Below, one piece after another: positions 37,058 to 46,971 of a stretch of 64,000 nt of DNA. The notes below the pieces were generated by a model that worked only from the letters and a program-made list of their open reading frames with translations, searched no databases and was not told the DNA's origin. Positions within the stretch are counted from its first letter, which is position 1; each line of letters opens with the position of its first letter. A program made the translations under genes and the position numbers. This DNA is from M30B19 sp041741535. GTDB taxonomy: Bacteria > Planctomycetota > Planctomycetia > Pirellulales > Pirellulaceae. The stretch covers positions 1 through 64,000 of the forward strand of contig JBGSJV010000121.1 in NCBI GenBank assembly GCA_041741535.1, given 5' to 3'.

Positions 37058-38248
37058 ATGATTTCACGCCTTCATCACTCGCAAGCCATCCAACATCGAA
37101 GTGCCTATCTGTCGATGATGGTGGTTGTCTGCGTCGTGACGGGGTGTCAGACCATGATGCTAACAACGCCGGTAAACTCGGTGGAGACGGAGCTTTCACA
37201 GCCTTTGGAACAATCCTCGGAGATGATTCACGTCGATTCCGATGTGGCGTCTTTAATTGAACCAACTTCGGTTCCATTATCGGTGCAAACCTCGGAAGCA
37301 TTGCCGACCGAGTCCGCTCCAACGGCTGGCGAAGCGGCGCCCGCACAACGGGCCCCGTTCCCGACACACGATTATTTTTCGTCGGTTACTTTCGAAGGTT
37401 CCGATAGGGGCGATCTGGCTCCGGACGATCTGGCTCCGGACCCTGCATGGGGAGTGCAACTTGAAACGGCGCACGATTCACCGTTGTTTGAATATTCAGC
37501 CCACACCGCTGACGAGTTCGTCCATGATCGTCGGCCCGCAATAGCCGAGCGAATTTGGTCCGATCATGTAAACTATTACTCTCCCGAATCACTCGCGTTG
37601 CTGGGTAGCGGATTATTGGTAGGTGGTGCCATGGCAAACACCTCGATCGACGACGGGATTCAACGGCACTTTCAAAGTAGCGTTCGCAATGCCAACTCGG
37701 ACGAGTGGCTGGAATCGTTGCATGCAAACAAAGAGCTGGGAAATGGTCTCTATACCTTACCCGTGTTTGCGTCCGCGTGGGCGATGGGGGAACTATTCCC
37801 AGATTCAGAGCTGGTACGGATTAGTGGCCAGTGGGGCGAGCGTTCGATACGCGGATTCATGGTTGGAGCACCTCCGATAATTGTGCTCCAACAATTGTCC
37901 GGTGGCTCGCGGCCCACGGAAAAATTACATGGCTCCAAGTGGCAACCATTTCAAGACAACAACGGTATCAGTGGCCACGCGTTCATGGGAGCGTTGCCTT
38001 TCATTACCGCTGCCAAAATGACGGACGATTCGCGACTTAAGTTTGTCTATTATGCGGGTTCCACTCTCACGCCACTATCGCGAATCAACGACAACGCGCA
38101 TTACCCGTCCCAAGTCGCCCTTGGATGGTGGATGGCATTCCTTGCCGCGAGCGCTGTGGACGCGACCGACAATCCAGAATCTCGCTGGAAATTTTATCCC
38201 TATCCGACCGGCGACGGGGCCGGAGTGCTTTTCGAGTACCGATATTGA
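37058..38248 (+). CDS. PAP2-family phosphatase, lipoprotein
   Basis: The 396-aa product has a lipobox (VVTGC, Cys30) after a short hydrophobic stretch, a Ser/Glu/Pro-rich spacer, and a PAP2 acid-phosphatase domain. Motif 2 is ISGHAF (H307) and motif 3 is SRINDNAHYPSQ (R342, H348). Motif 3 normally ends H-x3-D; here the Asp is Gln352. Motif 1 (K-x6-RP) is only partly seen around SGGSRP. PAP2 enzymes remove phosphate from lipids or nucleotides in the envelope. The lost Asp could lower activity. Start chosen for the lipoprotein signal. Confidence 0.85.
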   Translation: MISRLHHSQAIQHRSAYLSMMVVVCVVTGCQTMMLTTPVNSVETELSQPLEQSSEMIHVDSDVASLIEPTSVPLSVQTSEALPTESAPTAGEAAPAQRAPFPTHDYFSSVTFEGSDRGDLAPDDLAPDPAWGVQLETAHDSPLFEYSAHTADEFVHDRRPAIAERIWSDHVNYYSPESLALLGSGLLVGGAMANTSIDDGIQRHFQSSVRNANSDEWLESLHANKELGNGLYTLPVFASAWAMGELFPDSELVRISGQWGERSIRGFMVGAPPIIVLQQLSGGSRPTEKLHGSKWQPFQDNNGISGHAFMGALPFITAAKMTDDSRLKFVYYAGSTLTPLSRINDNAHYPSQVALGWWMAFLAASAVDATDNPESRWKFYPYPTGDGAGVLFEYRY

Positions 38249-38384
38249 CCCAGGCTATCCAAAAATTGCTGAATCTTCCTGAGCTTTGGCGACCTAGTGA
38301 AATAGCATGTCGCCGGACAAGTACGCATGTGAATTTGGGCTGAGAATTTTCAGGGTCTTGGGATTGAGAACGACAAAGTGCAAT

Positions 38385-38453
38385 ATTCCTTTGCCTTACA
38401 TTCCTTTGCCCAGATTCCTTTGCCCAGATTCCTTTGCCAGCCATTCCTTTGCC
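38385..38453. repeat. ATTCCTTTGCC tandem repeat, 5 units
   Basis: Five exact ATTCCTTTGCC units start at 38385, 38400, 38414, 38428 and 38443, i.e. at a 14-15 bp period. It lies in the gap between the PAP2 gene and the convergent MOSC gene. The same 11-mer appears inverted near 53.35 and 53.55 kb. Confidence 0.9.
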
Positions 38454-38520
38454 GTATGTCGTCACTTGCCAAAGGTGGGAGACCAACGCGCAAGGGTGAC
38501 GCGGTCGAGGGACAGGCTAC

Positions 38521-39075
38521 TTAGAGTTTCGTTGCCAGGTCACCGACTTGAATACGACCGGGTTGGATGACTTTGGCGTTAATGCCCCGAAGGTTTAGAG
38601 AGCGGCCGACTTCCGAGTTGACAAACAACATCGCATCAAGGCCAAACCGTTCGACAAATTTCTTGCACCCGGTGTGCGGTTGCGCGGTGACTTCAATGAT
38701 GGCATCGCCCAACGTCAACCGAGTTCCCGGCGGAAGGTTTTCGCGGCTCAGGTCCAAGTCGATATACAATTGGTCGCCCGCCAATGGCCAACGATCGGGC
38801 GATTGAGCGATCCATTCGATCGCACGTGCGTTCATGATGTTCAGCTGCATGTCCGGATGGGCTTGGCCATTATCGGTTCGCGAACTGCCTTTCGCTTTCC
38901 AATTGTCGCCGACCAACCCGTTGGCCAAGTCCAGTTCACCGATCTCAAGAACTTCCCGCAAGTTGACATCTGGCCGCCGCACGATCATCTTCAACTCACC
39001 CGCATCTTTGGGTGATTGCCGAATGAAGTCCAAACCGGCTTCCAACTCGATTGCAGGACGGTGAAAAGGGTCCAA
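38521..39075 (-). CDS. MOSC domain protein
   Basis: The 184-aa product matches the MOSC domain, found in molybdenum-cofactor sulfurases and YiiM/YuaD-type stand-alone proteins. Seen are LANGLVGDNWKAKG, PLAGDQLYIDLDLSRENLPPG and the conserved Cys in AQPHTGCKKF, which is proposed to carry sulfur as persulfide. The likely role is sulfur transfer for metal-sulfur cluster or cofactor assembly. The start is TTG; an internal ATG 29 codons later would delete the IRQSPKD block common to this subgroup. Confidence 0.85.
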   Translation of the reverse strand: MDPFHRPAIELEAGLDFIRQSPKDAGELKMIVRRPDVNLREVLEIGELDLANGLVGDNWKAKGSSRTDNGQAHPDMQLNIMNARAIEWIAQSPDRWPLAGDQLYIDLDLSRENLPPGTRLTLGDAIIEVTAQPHTGCKKFVERFGLDAMLFVNSEVGRSLNLRGINAKVIQPGRIQVGDLATKL

Positions 39076-39464
39076 GCGAAGCTCCTTGCCAAAGCGGTAA
39101 ACCGTTTACGACCATCTGGTGCAATACAAACAATTTTCAGTTTCCGCCATGACGCGAAGACGAGCGTTGCAATTTTGGCGGGCCCCCCAAAGAAATTGCT
39201 CCTCGCGTTACACCAGCGATGGACGGCCTTAGTATATCGCAAAACACTTGTTGACCAAGACGCCAACATTGAACGAAGGATTGCTGCTAAAGCGGGTTTC
39301 TCGCTGGTATCAGTAGCACGAACCAATACAAGTCTACCCCTCGACCGCTTCTCCTGCGGAGCGTCCTTCTAACTTAAAAACTCTCGCTCCAACCGGAACG
39401 AGCCGGTTGGGGGCGTGCCTGCGATCGCGATCCGCCGACGGACTCCTATCACAGCGGCACCTGA
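39076..39464. other. Intergenic stretch, nothing recognised
   Basis: About 390 bp between the MOSC gene and the downstream end of the AAA gene. Open frames here lack family resemblance. GGACGGCCTTAGTATATCGC and a run of ACTTAAAAACTC are AT-rich islands that may hold the MOSC promoter. Confidence 0.35.
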
Positions 39465-40895
39465 TCAACACTCATACACCGAACCACCAAAATGGGTGCT
39501 GCGAGAGACTTTGTCCAAGCTGTGTAAACCAGCTAAGACCAACTCCGCACAGGACGCTTGGACCGCTGGATTCTGAGCAGCGGAGACTTCAAAGGCTTTG
39601 TCCCAAATTTCAGGCAAGTCACCTAATCGTTCTTTGTATTGCGCCGACGGTACCATGTCGCCGACCTCGATCCGAATGCCCTTCGCAAAACCGGCGGCCA
39701 ACTCCTCCAGTCCATGTCGACTCACGTATTCACGGAAGACTTTTCCAATCGCTTCGGCCAGCACGGCATCCAGCACCTGAGACTCGGACATTTGGCTGCT
39801 GCCCATTAAATCCAATTCGATTTTCCCTAAGCTAGACGCCGGCAAGTGCCCCAAATCGCTAATCCGTGGCACAGCCGGTCGTTCGCCCAACACAATGGAA
39901 CGATGCCGAGCCGAGGAGATCATTGTCCGATAGTTGGCAATACTCAAGCGAGCACTCACACCTGACGCATGGTCCACGTACTTGCTCTTCCGCGCTTGGA
40001 TGGTCAGTTCTTCGCAGATCTCTTTCATGAAGTGCGGCACGATCACGGGGTATTCCCCACCCAACTCAATGCCTGCTTCCTGCTCCATGATTTGAATCCC
40101 CAGGTCACGCTGTTTCGGATAGTGCGTCTTGATCAAACTGCCAATGCGATCCTTGAGTTGCGGAATCACCTTGCCGCTGCGGTTGTAAGTGGCCGGGTTC
40201 GCCGAGAACAAAACCAAAACATCCAAGTCGTAGCGTAACGGTAGGCCACGAATCTGCACGTCCCGCTCTTCCAACAAATTGAACAAACCCACTTGAATCA
40301 GCTCGTCCAATTCGGGCAGTTCATTGATCGCAAAAATCCCGCGATGCATTTTCGGGATCATGCCAAAGTGCAACGAGTCCTCGACGCTCATGCTCACGCC
40401 GCTGACCAATTTCGCGGGGTCGATCTCGCCAATCAAGTCCGCAAACTTCGAGCCAGGCGCCAACCGTTCGCCGTACCGCTCTTCACGCGGCCACCAAGCA
40501 ATTGGGATTTCAGTCGGCGCATGTTCCGCCACGAATTTTTTGGCGACTTGACTAATCGGTTGCAACGGATCTTCATGGAACGGAGCTTGGGGCAAATCCA
40601 AATACGGCACCAACGGATCGAGGAATTGAATCAACGATCGCATCAAACGCGTCTTGGCTTGACCTTTCTCGCCGAGAAACAACATGTCATGCCCCGCCAA
40701 GATGGCAATGTTGAGCTCCGGAATGACCGTATGTTCGTAGCCCACGATCCCCGGATACAATCCGGAACCGGATGCCAATTGCCGAGTCAAATTCCTCGCT
40801 AATTCCTGCTTGACGGTGCAGGACTGCCAACCGGAATCGATGAGTTGTTGCAAGTTGCGGATTTTACGAATATCGTCCAAGTTCCTATCGGTCAT
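39465..40895 (-). CDS. MoxR/ChlI-like AAA+ ATPase
   Basis: The 476-aa product is an AAA+ ATPase of the MoxR/magnesium-chelatase group, often auto-annotated as a sigma-54-interacting regulator or Mg chelatase. Walker A is GEKGQAKT (75-82); the Walker B strand reads GIFAINELPEL, with Asn-Glu in place of the usual Asp-Glu. Sensor 1 is in VLFSANPATYNRSGK. No DNA-binding domain is seen. It is the second gene of a pair with the VWA protein, 19 bp after it. MoxR-VWA pairs act as chaperones for cofactor insertion or complex assembly. The ATG chosen avoids an overlap with the VWA gene. Confidence 0.9.
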   Translation of the reverse strand: MTDRNLDDIRKIRNLQQLIDSGWQSCTVKQELARNLTRQLASGSGLYPGIVGYEHTVIPELNIAILAGHDMLFLGEKGQAKTRLMRSLIQFLDPLVPYLDLPQAPFHEDPLQPISQVAKKFVAEHAPTEIPIAWWPREERYGERLAPGSKFADLIGEIDPAKLVSGVSMSVEDSLHFGMIPKMHRGIFAINELPELDELIQVGLFNLLEERDVQIRGLPLRYDLDVLVLFSANPATYNRSGKVIPQLKDRIGSLIKTHYPKQRDLGIQIMEQEAGIELGGEYPVIVPHFMKEICEELTIQARKSKYVDHASGVSARLSIANYRTMISSARHRSIVLGERPAVPRISDLGHLPASSLGKIELDLMGSSQMSESQVLDAVLAEAIGKVFREYVSRHGLEELAAGFAKGIRIEVGDMVPSAQYKERLGDLPEIWDKAFEVSAAQNPAVQASCAELVLAGLHSLDKVSRSTHFGGSVYEC

Positions 40896-40914
40896 TTCGC
40901 TGATCCTAAGCTTC

Positions 40915-42648
40915 TTATGAGATGATCTCGCGTCGATGGGACACGTAATCCCACACGACAAAGCGATCGAGGTCGTTTCCAGCCGTAAAGAACACTCGTC
41001 CTTGGGTCTGTTGAGCCATTTTGTAGGCGAAGCGAATATCTTCCTCCGATTGAGACCAACTGGGGATGAGAAAGATATTGATCGTGATGCCCGCGCGGTG
41101 ACACAGTTGGGCTTCGCGCAAGGTGGCTTGTTCGGTTAACGGATGCGGCGGGTACAGCAAATAGAGATGCGGGCCCTCACAATGCGCCGTGGGCAGCCCG
41201 TCGGTGATCAGGATGATCTGGCGATTGGGTTTCGGTTGGACTTCCAAAAGCTTCCGAGCCAGCTCCAAACTACGTTGAATGTTCGTGAAGTGCGGATGCA
41301 CCATCGATTCGGTGATGTCGTCGCGACTCATGTCGTATCGCAATTGAACGACCGGATCATGGATGGTCACGGTCTTGGGCATGGATTGCAAAAATTCGGC
41401 AGTCGTTTTCTGTTTGGCGAACGTGTACATTTCGATAAACTTCACGCTGTCGCCTGGGTACTCGGTGCGGATCAGTCCATCCAACGCCAACGCCATGCGT
41501 TTGACATTCACGTACTGCGAATCATACCGCATCGAACCACTCATATCGCCAATCACGACGGTCGCGCACTTGGGACGATTCTGCGTGCGATGCAGTTGCA
41601 AGTCATCGCTATGGAATCGGAGCGGCGTCTGACCTGCCTGTCGCAGAAGTGCGTTCGTCAGGGACTGGGGCCAGTCCATCGCGGACAACGCATCTCCGAA
41701 CTCGTAGGGCTTGGTAGCGGACAGTTCCACCACGCCTTCCCCGGGGACCGTTTCGTTGTGCCGGCCAGAACGGGACGCTTGCAACTGACTGAAGATTCGT
41801 CCCAACAAGCGACTCTGGTACAACCGCATGGCCTTGGGACTCAGTTGCCACCGCCCGTTTTGTTTGTCCAGGCCTTCGCGCTCCGCCAGTTGTTCGACCA
41901 TCGAATCGAGCAGTTGGCGGATTTGATCCAGAGCCGTTGGATCGCCTTCTTGCACAAAGTCCCTGAGTTCATCCAAATCGATGAGCCCCACCTGCCCAGT
42001 CTGCTCGGCCTCGTCCAATTGTTTCAATAGTTCATCGATCTTTTCGAGCTCGTGTTTGACCTCGATGGCTTCCTCGGGAGTCAATTCTTGCCGACCCGAG
42101 AACTGGTAGTTGGCGGTCAACTGCTGCAGTTCCGACAACGTTTCCAAATGGCCGATAACTTTCATCAGGTGCCGCGCAAAGTGGCTGGTTTGATCACCGA
42201 TTCGATACCACAATCGCTCCAGTCCGTAGATTTGCTGGCCGATAGCGGCTTTGCGGTAGTCATGTTCGAGCGGTTTGGGCGGTTTGACTTGTCGCACGAC
42301 ATTGGCATACGACTTGGTGTGTTCGGCGAGTGCTGATTCGGCTTCGTACGTACGGAGAATTTTCTGTTTGCGTTCCAGCAGCCATCGGCGAATCGATTGG
42401 AGACTAGGACCAAGCCGACCAAGTTGCGAAGGGTCCAAGCGGATGGCTCGCCGCAGTTGTTCTTCGCTTAGGGCCGCTCCGTCCTCGCCGGCCATCATCA
42501 TCCACTCCATCATCGGCGTGACGAGGTCCGCGGGCGGTTGTGTGGGCGAGGGGAACTTGACGGGATCGTACTTTTGATAAGTGAAATAGAGACCAGGTTT
42601 CGCCGGTTGGCCCGCAGTCGAATCATTTTCGGATAGGTTTTGGTTCAT
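40915..42648 (-). CDS. VWA domain protein, partner of MoxR-like ATPase
   Basis: The 577-aa product has a long helical N-terminal region (~330 residues, Gln/Leu/Glu-rich) and a C-terminal von Willebrand A domain. The MIDAS motif is DMSGSM near residue 367, with later Thr and Asp ligands (IILITDGLPT). No signal peptide or membrane helix is seen, so it is cytoplasmic. In MoxR-VWA systems the ATPase powers remodelling of a client and the VWA protein recognises it through a metal ion. The client here is unknown, and neither neighbour is an obvious target. Confidence 0.9.
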   Translation of the reverse strand: MNQNLSENDSTAGQPAKPGLYFTYQKYDPVKFPSPTQPPADLVTPMMEWMMMAGEDGAALSEEQLRRAIRLDPSQLGRLGPSLQSIRRWLLERKQKILRTYEAESALAEHTKSYANVVRQVKPPKPLEHDYRKAAIGQQIYGLERLWYRIGDQTSHFARHLMKVIGHLETLSELQQLTANYQFSGRQELTPEEAIEVKHELEKIDELLKQLDEAEQTGQVGLIDLDELRDFVQEGDPTALDQIRQLLDSMVEQLAEREGLDKQNGRWQLSPKAMRLYQSRLLGRIFSQLQASRSGRHNETVPGEGVVELSATKPYEFGDALSAMDWPQSLTNALLRQAGQTPLRFHSDDLQLHRTQNRPKCATVVIGDMSGSMRYDSQYVNVKRMALALDGLIRTEYPGDSVKFIEMYTFAKQKTTAEFLQSMPKTVTIHDPVVQLRYDMSRDDITESMVHPHFTNIQRSLELARKLLEVQPKPNRQIILITDGLPTAHCEGPHLYLLYPPHPLTEQATLREAQLCHRAGITINIFLIPSWSQSEEDIRFAYKMAQQTQGRVFFTAGNDLDRFVVWDYVSHRREIIS

Positions 42649-42902
42649 TGAAGCGACCGGGTCGGCATCGGGCGAAAGCTCTTCCTTGGGCGCGGCGGCC
42701 CGTGACGGTTCGCAGGCAACCGTAGACGCGAGGTATCATATAACCGGTTGACGCTTGTGGGAATGATTCGGAGCCAAGTTGTCGTCTTTCTTGGTGCGAT
42801 GTCTGGCGGACCGCCGAAATGCTGGCATGTCGCCAAACTGCTGGCAACCACGGATCTATTGCGGTTTATCAGTGGTTTTGCTACACGCGTAGCAGGCAGA
42901 GC

Positions 42903-43048
42903 CTAGTGCTTTGTCAAATCCCAAACTAACGGGCTGGTAAAGGTGTCAGGAGTCAATTGTGCGAAGCACCCGATCGGCCGTACCGGCAATCGACTCCTGA
43001 CACCTTTACCAGACCCGACCCTAACTTTTGACGTTGACAAAGCACTAG
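42903..43048. repeat. MITE-like palindromic element, copy 3 of 3 (core inverted)
   Basis: 146 bp with the same CTAGTGCTTTGTCA / TGACAAAGCACTAG ends. Its core (ATTGTGCGAAGCACCCG...) is the reverse complement of the core in copies 1 and 2, so the element is inserted in the opposite orientation. Outside this copy, the gap from 42649 to 43224 shows no gene. Confidence 0.85.
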
Positions 43049-43224
43049 CGGTTGGGGGCTGGAATGGTTGGAAACCGATTCGTAGTGACGGTCGACAACG
43101 GGTGGATTCGTACAATATCCAACGTCGGGCGACGTTGGCTAAGGGGACGGGAAGTAGGCCTTGAGGGCTCAACGACAGGGACCGTATGGATCATTTGAGC
43201 GAAACGTCCAGAATGTAGAGCGTG

Positions 43225-45072
43225 ATGGCGGGAAGTGAAGAACACTTGTTTCGGCAATTTCGCCTGCCATGGGTCCCAAACTGGGTTCCCGATTGGCTGG
43301 AGGCGATGCTGCGCGCCCCCATCCTGTGGAAATCATTGGGCGTGACCATCTTAACCGTCGTGGTCAGTTACCTCGGGTGGACATTTTTGGAGGACAGGAC
43401 AGGCCAAGAGTCCGTCGATATTGCGGCCTGGGAGTCGCGTTTGTCGAGCGCCACCAACGCAGAACTGCCACTGCATTTGGACACCCTGTTGCAATTACAG
43501 AATGATGCGGCCATCGCGCTGGGGATACGACAATTGACGGGTAGCGATCCCGAGCGGCGACGATTGGCGAGTCTGGCCTTACAAGATGCCGCATTGCAAT
43601 GGAGTCAATGGTCGCCTGAGAATGCTTCGCGGCAACGAGAACGGGCCGTTCGTTTGTTAGCGCAAGTCGTCAGTGGGTTACATGCCTCAGAGCAAGTGAT
43701 CGCGGTCGAGTTGGCTCGACAAGCGATGTTGCAGCCACCGCCGCTGGACACAAGTCTCCGCGATTCTTTGTTGTCAAACTCTCGCATCTTATTCGCCCAA
43801 GCACATCCGGCGCACACGGGTGGGCTAAGATGGGACGATGCTAGTCAAACGGACCGACCAACGGATCCGGCTCGGCGCTCAGAATTCGAACGACCCAGTT
43901 CGACGTCGAACTGGTCCACGACGTTCGACGCAAACAATCCCGTGGCCTCGTCCACAAACCCTACTTTCGGCGAAGCGATTCCCGGCGATAACGGAAACTC
44001 GAACCGATTTCGACCGGTTGGATTTTCACGACTACAAACATCCCCTTCTGGAAATAGCGGCGGACAGACAAACCGATCACAACGGTTCGACACCGGACCG
44101 CAAACCTCCCAAATCCCGCTCTTTGATGGCGAGGGACGGCTGATTGAAGTTCAATCGATTGACCCAATCGATCACACAACGCCAGGTGGCTTGATTCCGG
44201 TTGGCATGTCGGGATCACCTGGCTTGCCAAACTCCAGTTTATCGTCACCGGAGCAGCGGGAGTCGGGCTACCGCGAATCAGCCCCCGCTACTGGGAACGG
44301 CCCGAATCGTATCGGCGGCTCGCGAATCCATTCTCCCGAAAACATCGCGACCATTCCACTCGGTCAACCAATCCCCGGTCGAACCGACTCGTTGGCCCTG
44401 GACGCGGAAGCTCGTCAACGCGAATTGGCCAGCGCCTTTCAGTTGCGGGCTCAAAGCATTTCCGCGACTCGACAAAGAACCATCGACCGGCTTCCGGCAA
44501 ACGGCGGCAATTCCCAAGTCGAACCCGACACCGAGATTATCACCAGCCGGCCGAGCACCACGCCTCCGCCGGCCACGCCCGCGCCGACGACAGAAAGTCC
44601 AACGGCTCCCCCTCGACTTACGGAGGGCACACTTCGACGTTCCCTTCCTCAGAACCCTTATCGCGGCGGCGGCTCGCTGTCTTCATCGGACGATCCGTCT
44701 GCGGAACCGTTGCCGGTCGAACCGTCGGTCCATTGGAGAGCGATGTCGCACATTGAAGTGATGTTTCGGTTGCGGGACGAAGTTCCCGAGATTGCGGAAC
44801 AAGCGACCGAAGAACTGGAGCGACGTGGTTTTAATTCGGATTACATTGCGGTGGCCCGTCGTTTGACGAGTCCCGACTCCCGAGATCGCTTGCAGTTGGT
44901 ACTCGATTTGGTGGCTAGTCAGCGGGTGGAACCGATGCCATTTTTGAGGTGGTTGGCCAATGACCCCAATCCTGATGTACAATCGTTGGCGATCGACGCC
45001 TTGGAAATGTTGCAAGCGTCGGCTCAAGATCGCGGAGCGGATGCCCTAAGTGAGCCAGCCCTGCGACGCTAG
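43225..45072 (+). CDS. Membrane-anchored protein with disordered middle and HEAT-like tail
   Basis: The 615-aa product has one membrane helix at ~36-52 (ILWKSLGVTILTVVVSYLGW), a helical segment to ~190, then ~300 residues of Ser/Pro/Thr/Asn-rich disordered sequence, and a ~100-residue helical end with HEAT-like pairs (MPFLRWLANDPNPDVQSLAIDALEMLQ). GTG directly precedes the ATG chosen and could also start it. I recognise no enzyme motif. The tail could be a protein-docking module. Confidence 0.6.
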   Translation: MAGSEEHLFRQFRLPWVPNWVPDWLEAMLRAPILWKSLGVTILTVVVSYLGWTFLEDRTGQESVDIAAWESRLSSATNAELPLHLDTLLQLQNDAAIALGIRQLTGSDPERRRLASLALQDAALQWSQWSPENASRQRERAVRLLAQVVSGLHASEQVIAVELARQAMLQPPPLDTSLRDSLLSNSRILFAQAHPAHTGGLRWDDASQTDRPTDPARRSEFERPSSTSNWSTTFDANNPVASSTNPTFGEAIPGDNGNSNRFRPVGFSRLQTSPSGNSGGQTNRSQRFDTGPQTSQIPLFDGEGRLIEVQSIDPIDHTTPGGLIPVGMSGSPGLPNSSLSSPEQRESGYRESAPATGNGPNRIGGSRIHSPENIATIPLGQPIPGRTDSLALDAEARQRELASAFQLRAQSISATRQRTIDRLPANGGNSQVEPDTEIITSRPSTTPPPATPAPTTESPTAPPRLTEGTLRRSLPQNPYRGGGSLSSSDDPSAEPLPVEPSVHWRAMSHIEVMFRLRDEVPEIAEQATEELERRGFNSDYIAVARRLTSPDSRDRLQLVLDLVASQRVEPMPFLRWLANDPNPDVQSLAIDALEMLQASAQDRGADALSEPALRR

Positions 45073-45130
45073 AAAGTTCGATTGAGGACATTGCGGCGGA
45101 CCACGAAGGTTCGCCCGAAAGGATTGCCCG

Positions 45131-46072
45131 ATGACTCGCAAGATTTTACTGGACTGTGATCCAGGCATTGATGACGCCATCGCGGTGTGTTTCGCTTTGT
45201 TCCATACGGAAATCGAATTGGTGGGCCTGACGGCTTGCGAAGGGACCGTTGAGACTCGGCAAGTCAATCGCAACTTGGAAAGTGTGGTTCACTTATTGGA
45301 CCCACCCAAGCGTCCGCGGATCGGCCTGGCATCGCCATGCGGATCAGCACCGGCGGACACGGGGCCGTTGTTGGACGGCGCGGACGGGTTGGCGAATCTC
45401 TCGTTGGATATCGAATTGCAGCGGTCGGCCAGCGCCGAAAAAGTGATGGCTGAAGCGGTCCGCAATCATCCGCATGACGTGACGCTGTTGTGTTTGGGAC
45501 CGTTGACGAACGTGGCCTCGCTGTTGCAACATCATCCGCATTTGGAGGGGAGTATCAATCGAATTGTGATTGTTGGCGGATCGGTCAAAGGGATCGGCAA
45601 TGTGACGCCCTGCGCCGAGTTCAACATGTACTTCGATCCGGAAGCGGCCCAACGAGTGTTGAAGTCGGCCACGACCAAGTCGATGGTTCCGTTGGATGTC
45701 AGTTCCGAGGTGCGGTTCGATTTGAGTTTCTTGGACAAGTTGCCGGTCGCATCCACGCGCGCGGGTCACCTTCTACGACAGTCCCTGCCGACGCTGTATC
45801 GTTCCTTTCGGCAGAACCACGCGATGGAGGAAATACTGTTGCGTGGCTTGGTTGGACTGATGGCTTGTTTGCATCCGAATTTCTTCCAGTGGGAAGAGAT
45901 GGCCTGCGACATTGAAACGAACAATGGCTTAACTCGGGGCATGACCGTCTTTGATCGTCGTTTCCCGTGCGAATGGAAGAAGAACGTCGAAGTCGCGACG
46001 CGAGTTGAAAGCCATTTGGTCCACGACGCCATCATCGCGGGTTTACGCTGGGCCGGACAACAAACCATTTGA
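45131..46072 (+). CDS. Inosine/uridine-preferring nucleoside hydrolase
   Basis: The 313-aa product hydrolyses the N-glycosidic bond of ribonucleosides. The calcium site is the N-terminal DCDPGIDD (D8, D10, D14, D15), the family signature. TLLCLGPLTNVA and ADFNMYFDPEAA-like CAEFNMYFDPEAAQ (Asn and Asp ligands) follow, and LVHDAIIAGLRW supplies the last Asp. Length is normal. AAAGGA precedes the ATG. It likely salvages purine or pyrimidine bases; base preference cannot be read. Confidence 0.95.
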   Translation: MTRKILLDCDPGIDDAIAVCFALFHTEIELVGLTACEGTVETRQVNRNLESVVHLLDPPKRPRIGLASPCGSAPADTGPLLDGADGLANLSLDIELQRSASAEKVMAEAVRNHPHDVTLLCLGPLTNVASLLQHHPHLEGSINRIVIVGGSVKGIGNVTPCAEFNMYFDPEAAQRVLKSATTKSMVPLDVSSEVRFDLSFLDKLPVASTRAGHLLRQSLPTLYRSFRQNHAMEEILLRGLVGLMACLHPNFFQWEEMACDIETNNGLTRGMTVFDRRFPCEWKKNVEVATRVESHLVHDAIIAGLRWAGQQTI

Positions 46073-46971
46073 ATCGAACCGTTCTAAGTCAAAAACGTTT
46101 TATCTCACGCAAAGTCGCGAAAGCGCAAAGAAATCACACCGAGATAAAGTCGCGACTAATCGTATTCATCCGCAGTTCGGCATTGCTATCCGCAGGAAGT
46201 CAGCACGCAAGCACCGAGACGTCGGCATCCGCAGTGGGCAAGTTCGGAACGGATGGTCTTCAAACGATATCCACGAGCCCGGATTGTTGCAACTTACAAA
46301 CACGCTTGATCCCGTCACCCCGCGCCAGACCCGCTAGATTCTGCTGGCCAAAACGATGCGAAGAATGAGGATTCCTGGAAACGTCGTTTTGCATCTGGTG
46401 CCAAACAAATTTTTGCCAACTTCAGTATGGTTGGCATGTTGATAAAAGATCGCTAGTAAACAATGACGTGACCGAGAAACGTGTCGGAAGCGACATCGTT
46501 TCGGTTTTTTAAATTTTAGATGTCAGATGTCAAATTTCCGATGCCCAATCTTAAGGCGCCACGAATGGCGGCAAGCTGTCACGATTATCTTGTCTCCATA
46601 CGTTAGTCAGCAGTTGCAGATTTCCATCAATACCGCGCGACATTCCTTTGATCAGATGACGTAACCACCGCGCGATTTGCTGCGAAGTTAGTAGTCAGCT
46701 TTCGGAATTCGTCTGTCTAACCTCGGTTTATTTTGATTGGATTGCCTTGCTGCCATACCAAGTGTCCGGTTCAAAATGGCAGCCGTACAATTTAGCGTGG
46801 CTTGCAAACCAACAGACGATCACTATCCATTACGACTCCCATAGAAGACTTAATGGCAATTTCGATACCATTAATCAGCTGGGCAAAACATCAAAACATC
46901 AAAACATCAAAACATCAGGTGCGATGGTAAAATTCACCGGTGACACAGCCGAAATTAATGGAGTTGATTCG
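46073..46971. other. AT-rich gene-poor stretch
   Basis: About 900 bp without a gene I trust, AT-richer than its surroundings in the right half. It contains GATGTCAGATGTCAAATTTC near 46530 and four copies of the 8-mer AAAACATC at 46885-46916. The reading frame of the next gene is open through the last part, but GGAG and a signal peptide place that gene's start at 46972. Promoters for the Cys cluster probably lie here. Confidence 0.5.
46885..46916. repeat. AAAACATC x4 tandem repeat
   Basis: Four perfect 8-bp units lie 56 bp upstream of the first gene of the Cys cluster, in its probable leader. Such a tract could vary in length. Confidence 0.9.

Noticed and set aside
36654..37061. 135-aa frame upstream of the PAP2 gene
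   Set aside because: It crosses the terminator-like hairpin, has no ribosome site and no family resemblance.
39016..39372. 118-aa plus-strand frame over the MOSC gene start
   Set aside because: No ribosome site and no recognisable domain; partly antisense to the MOSC gene.
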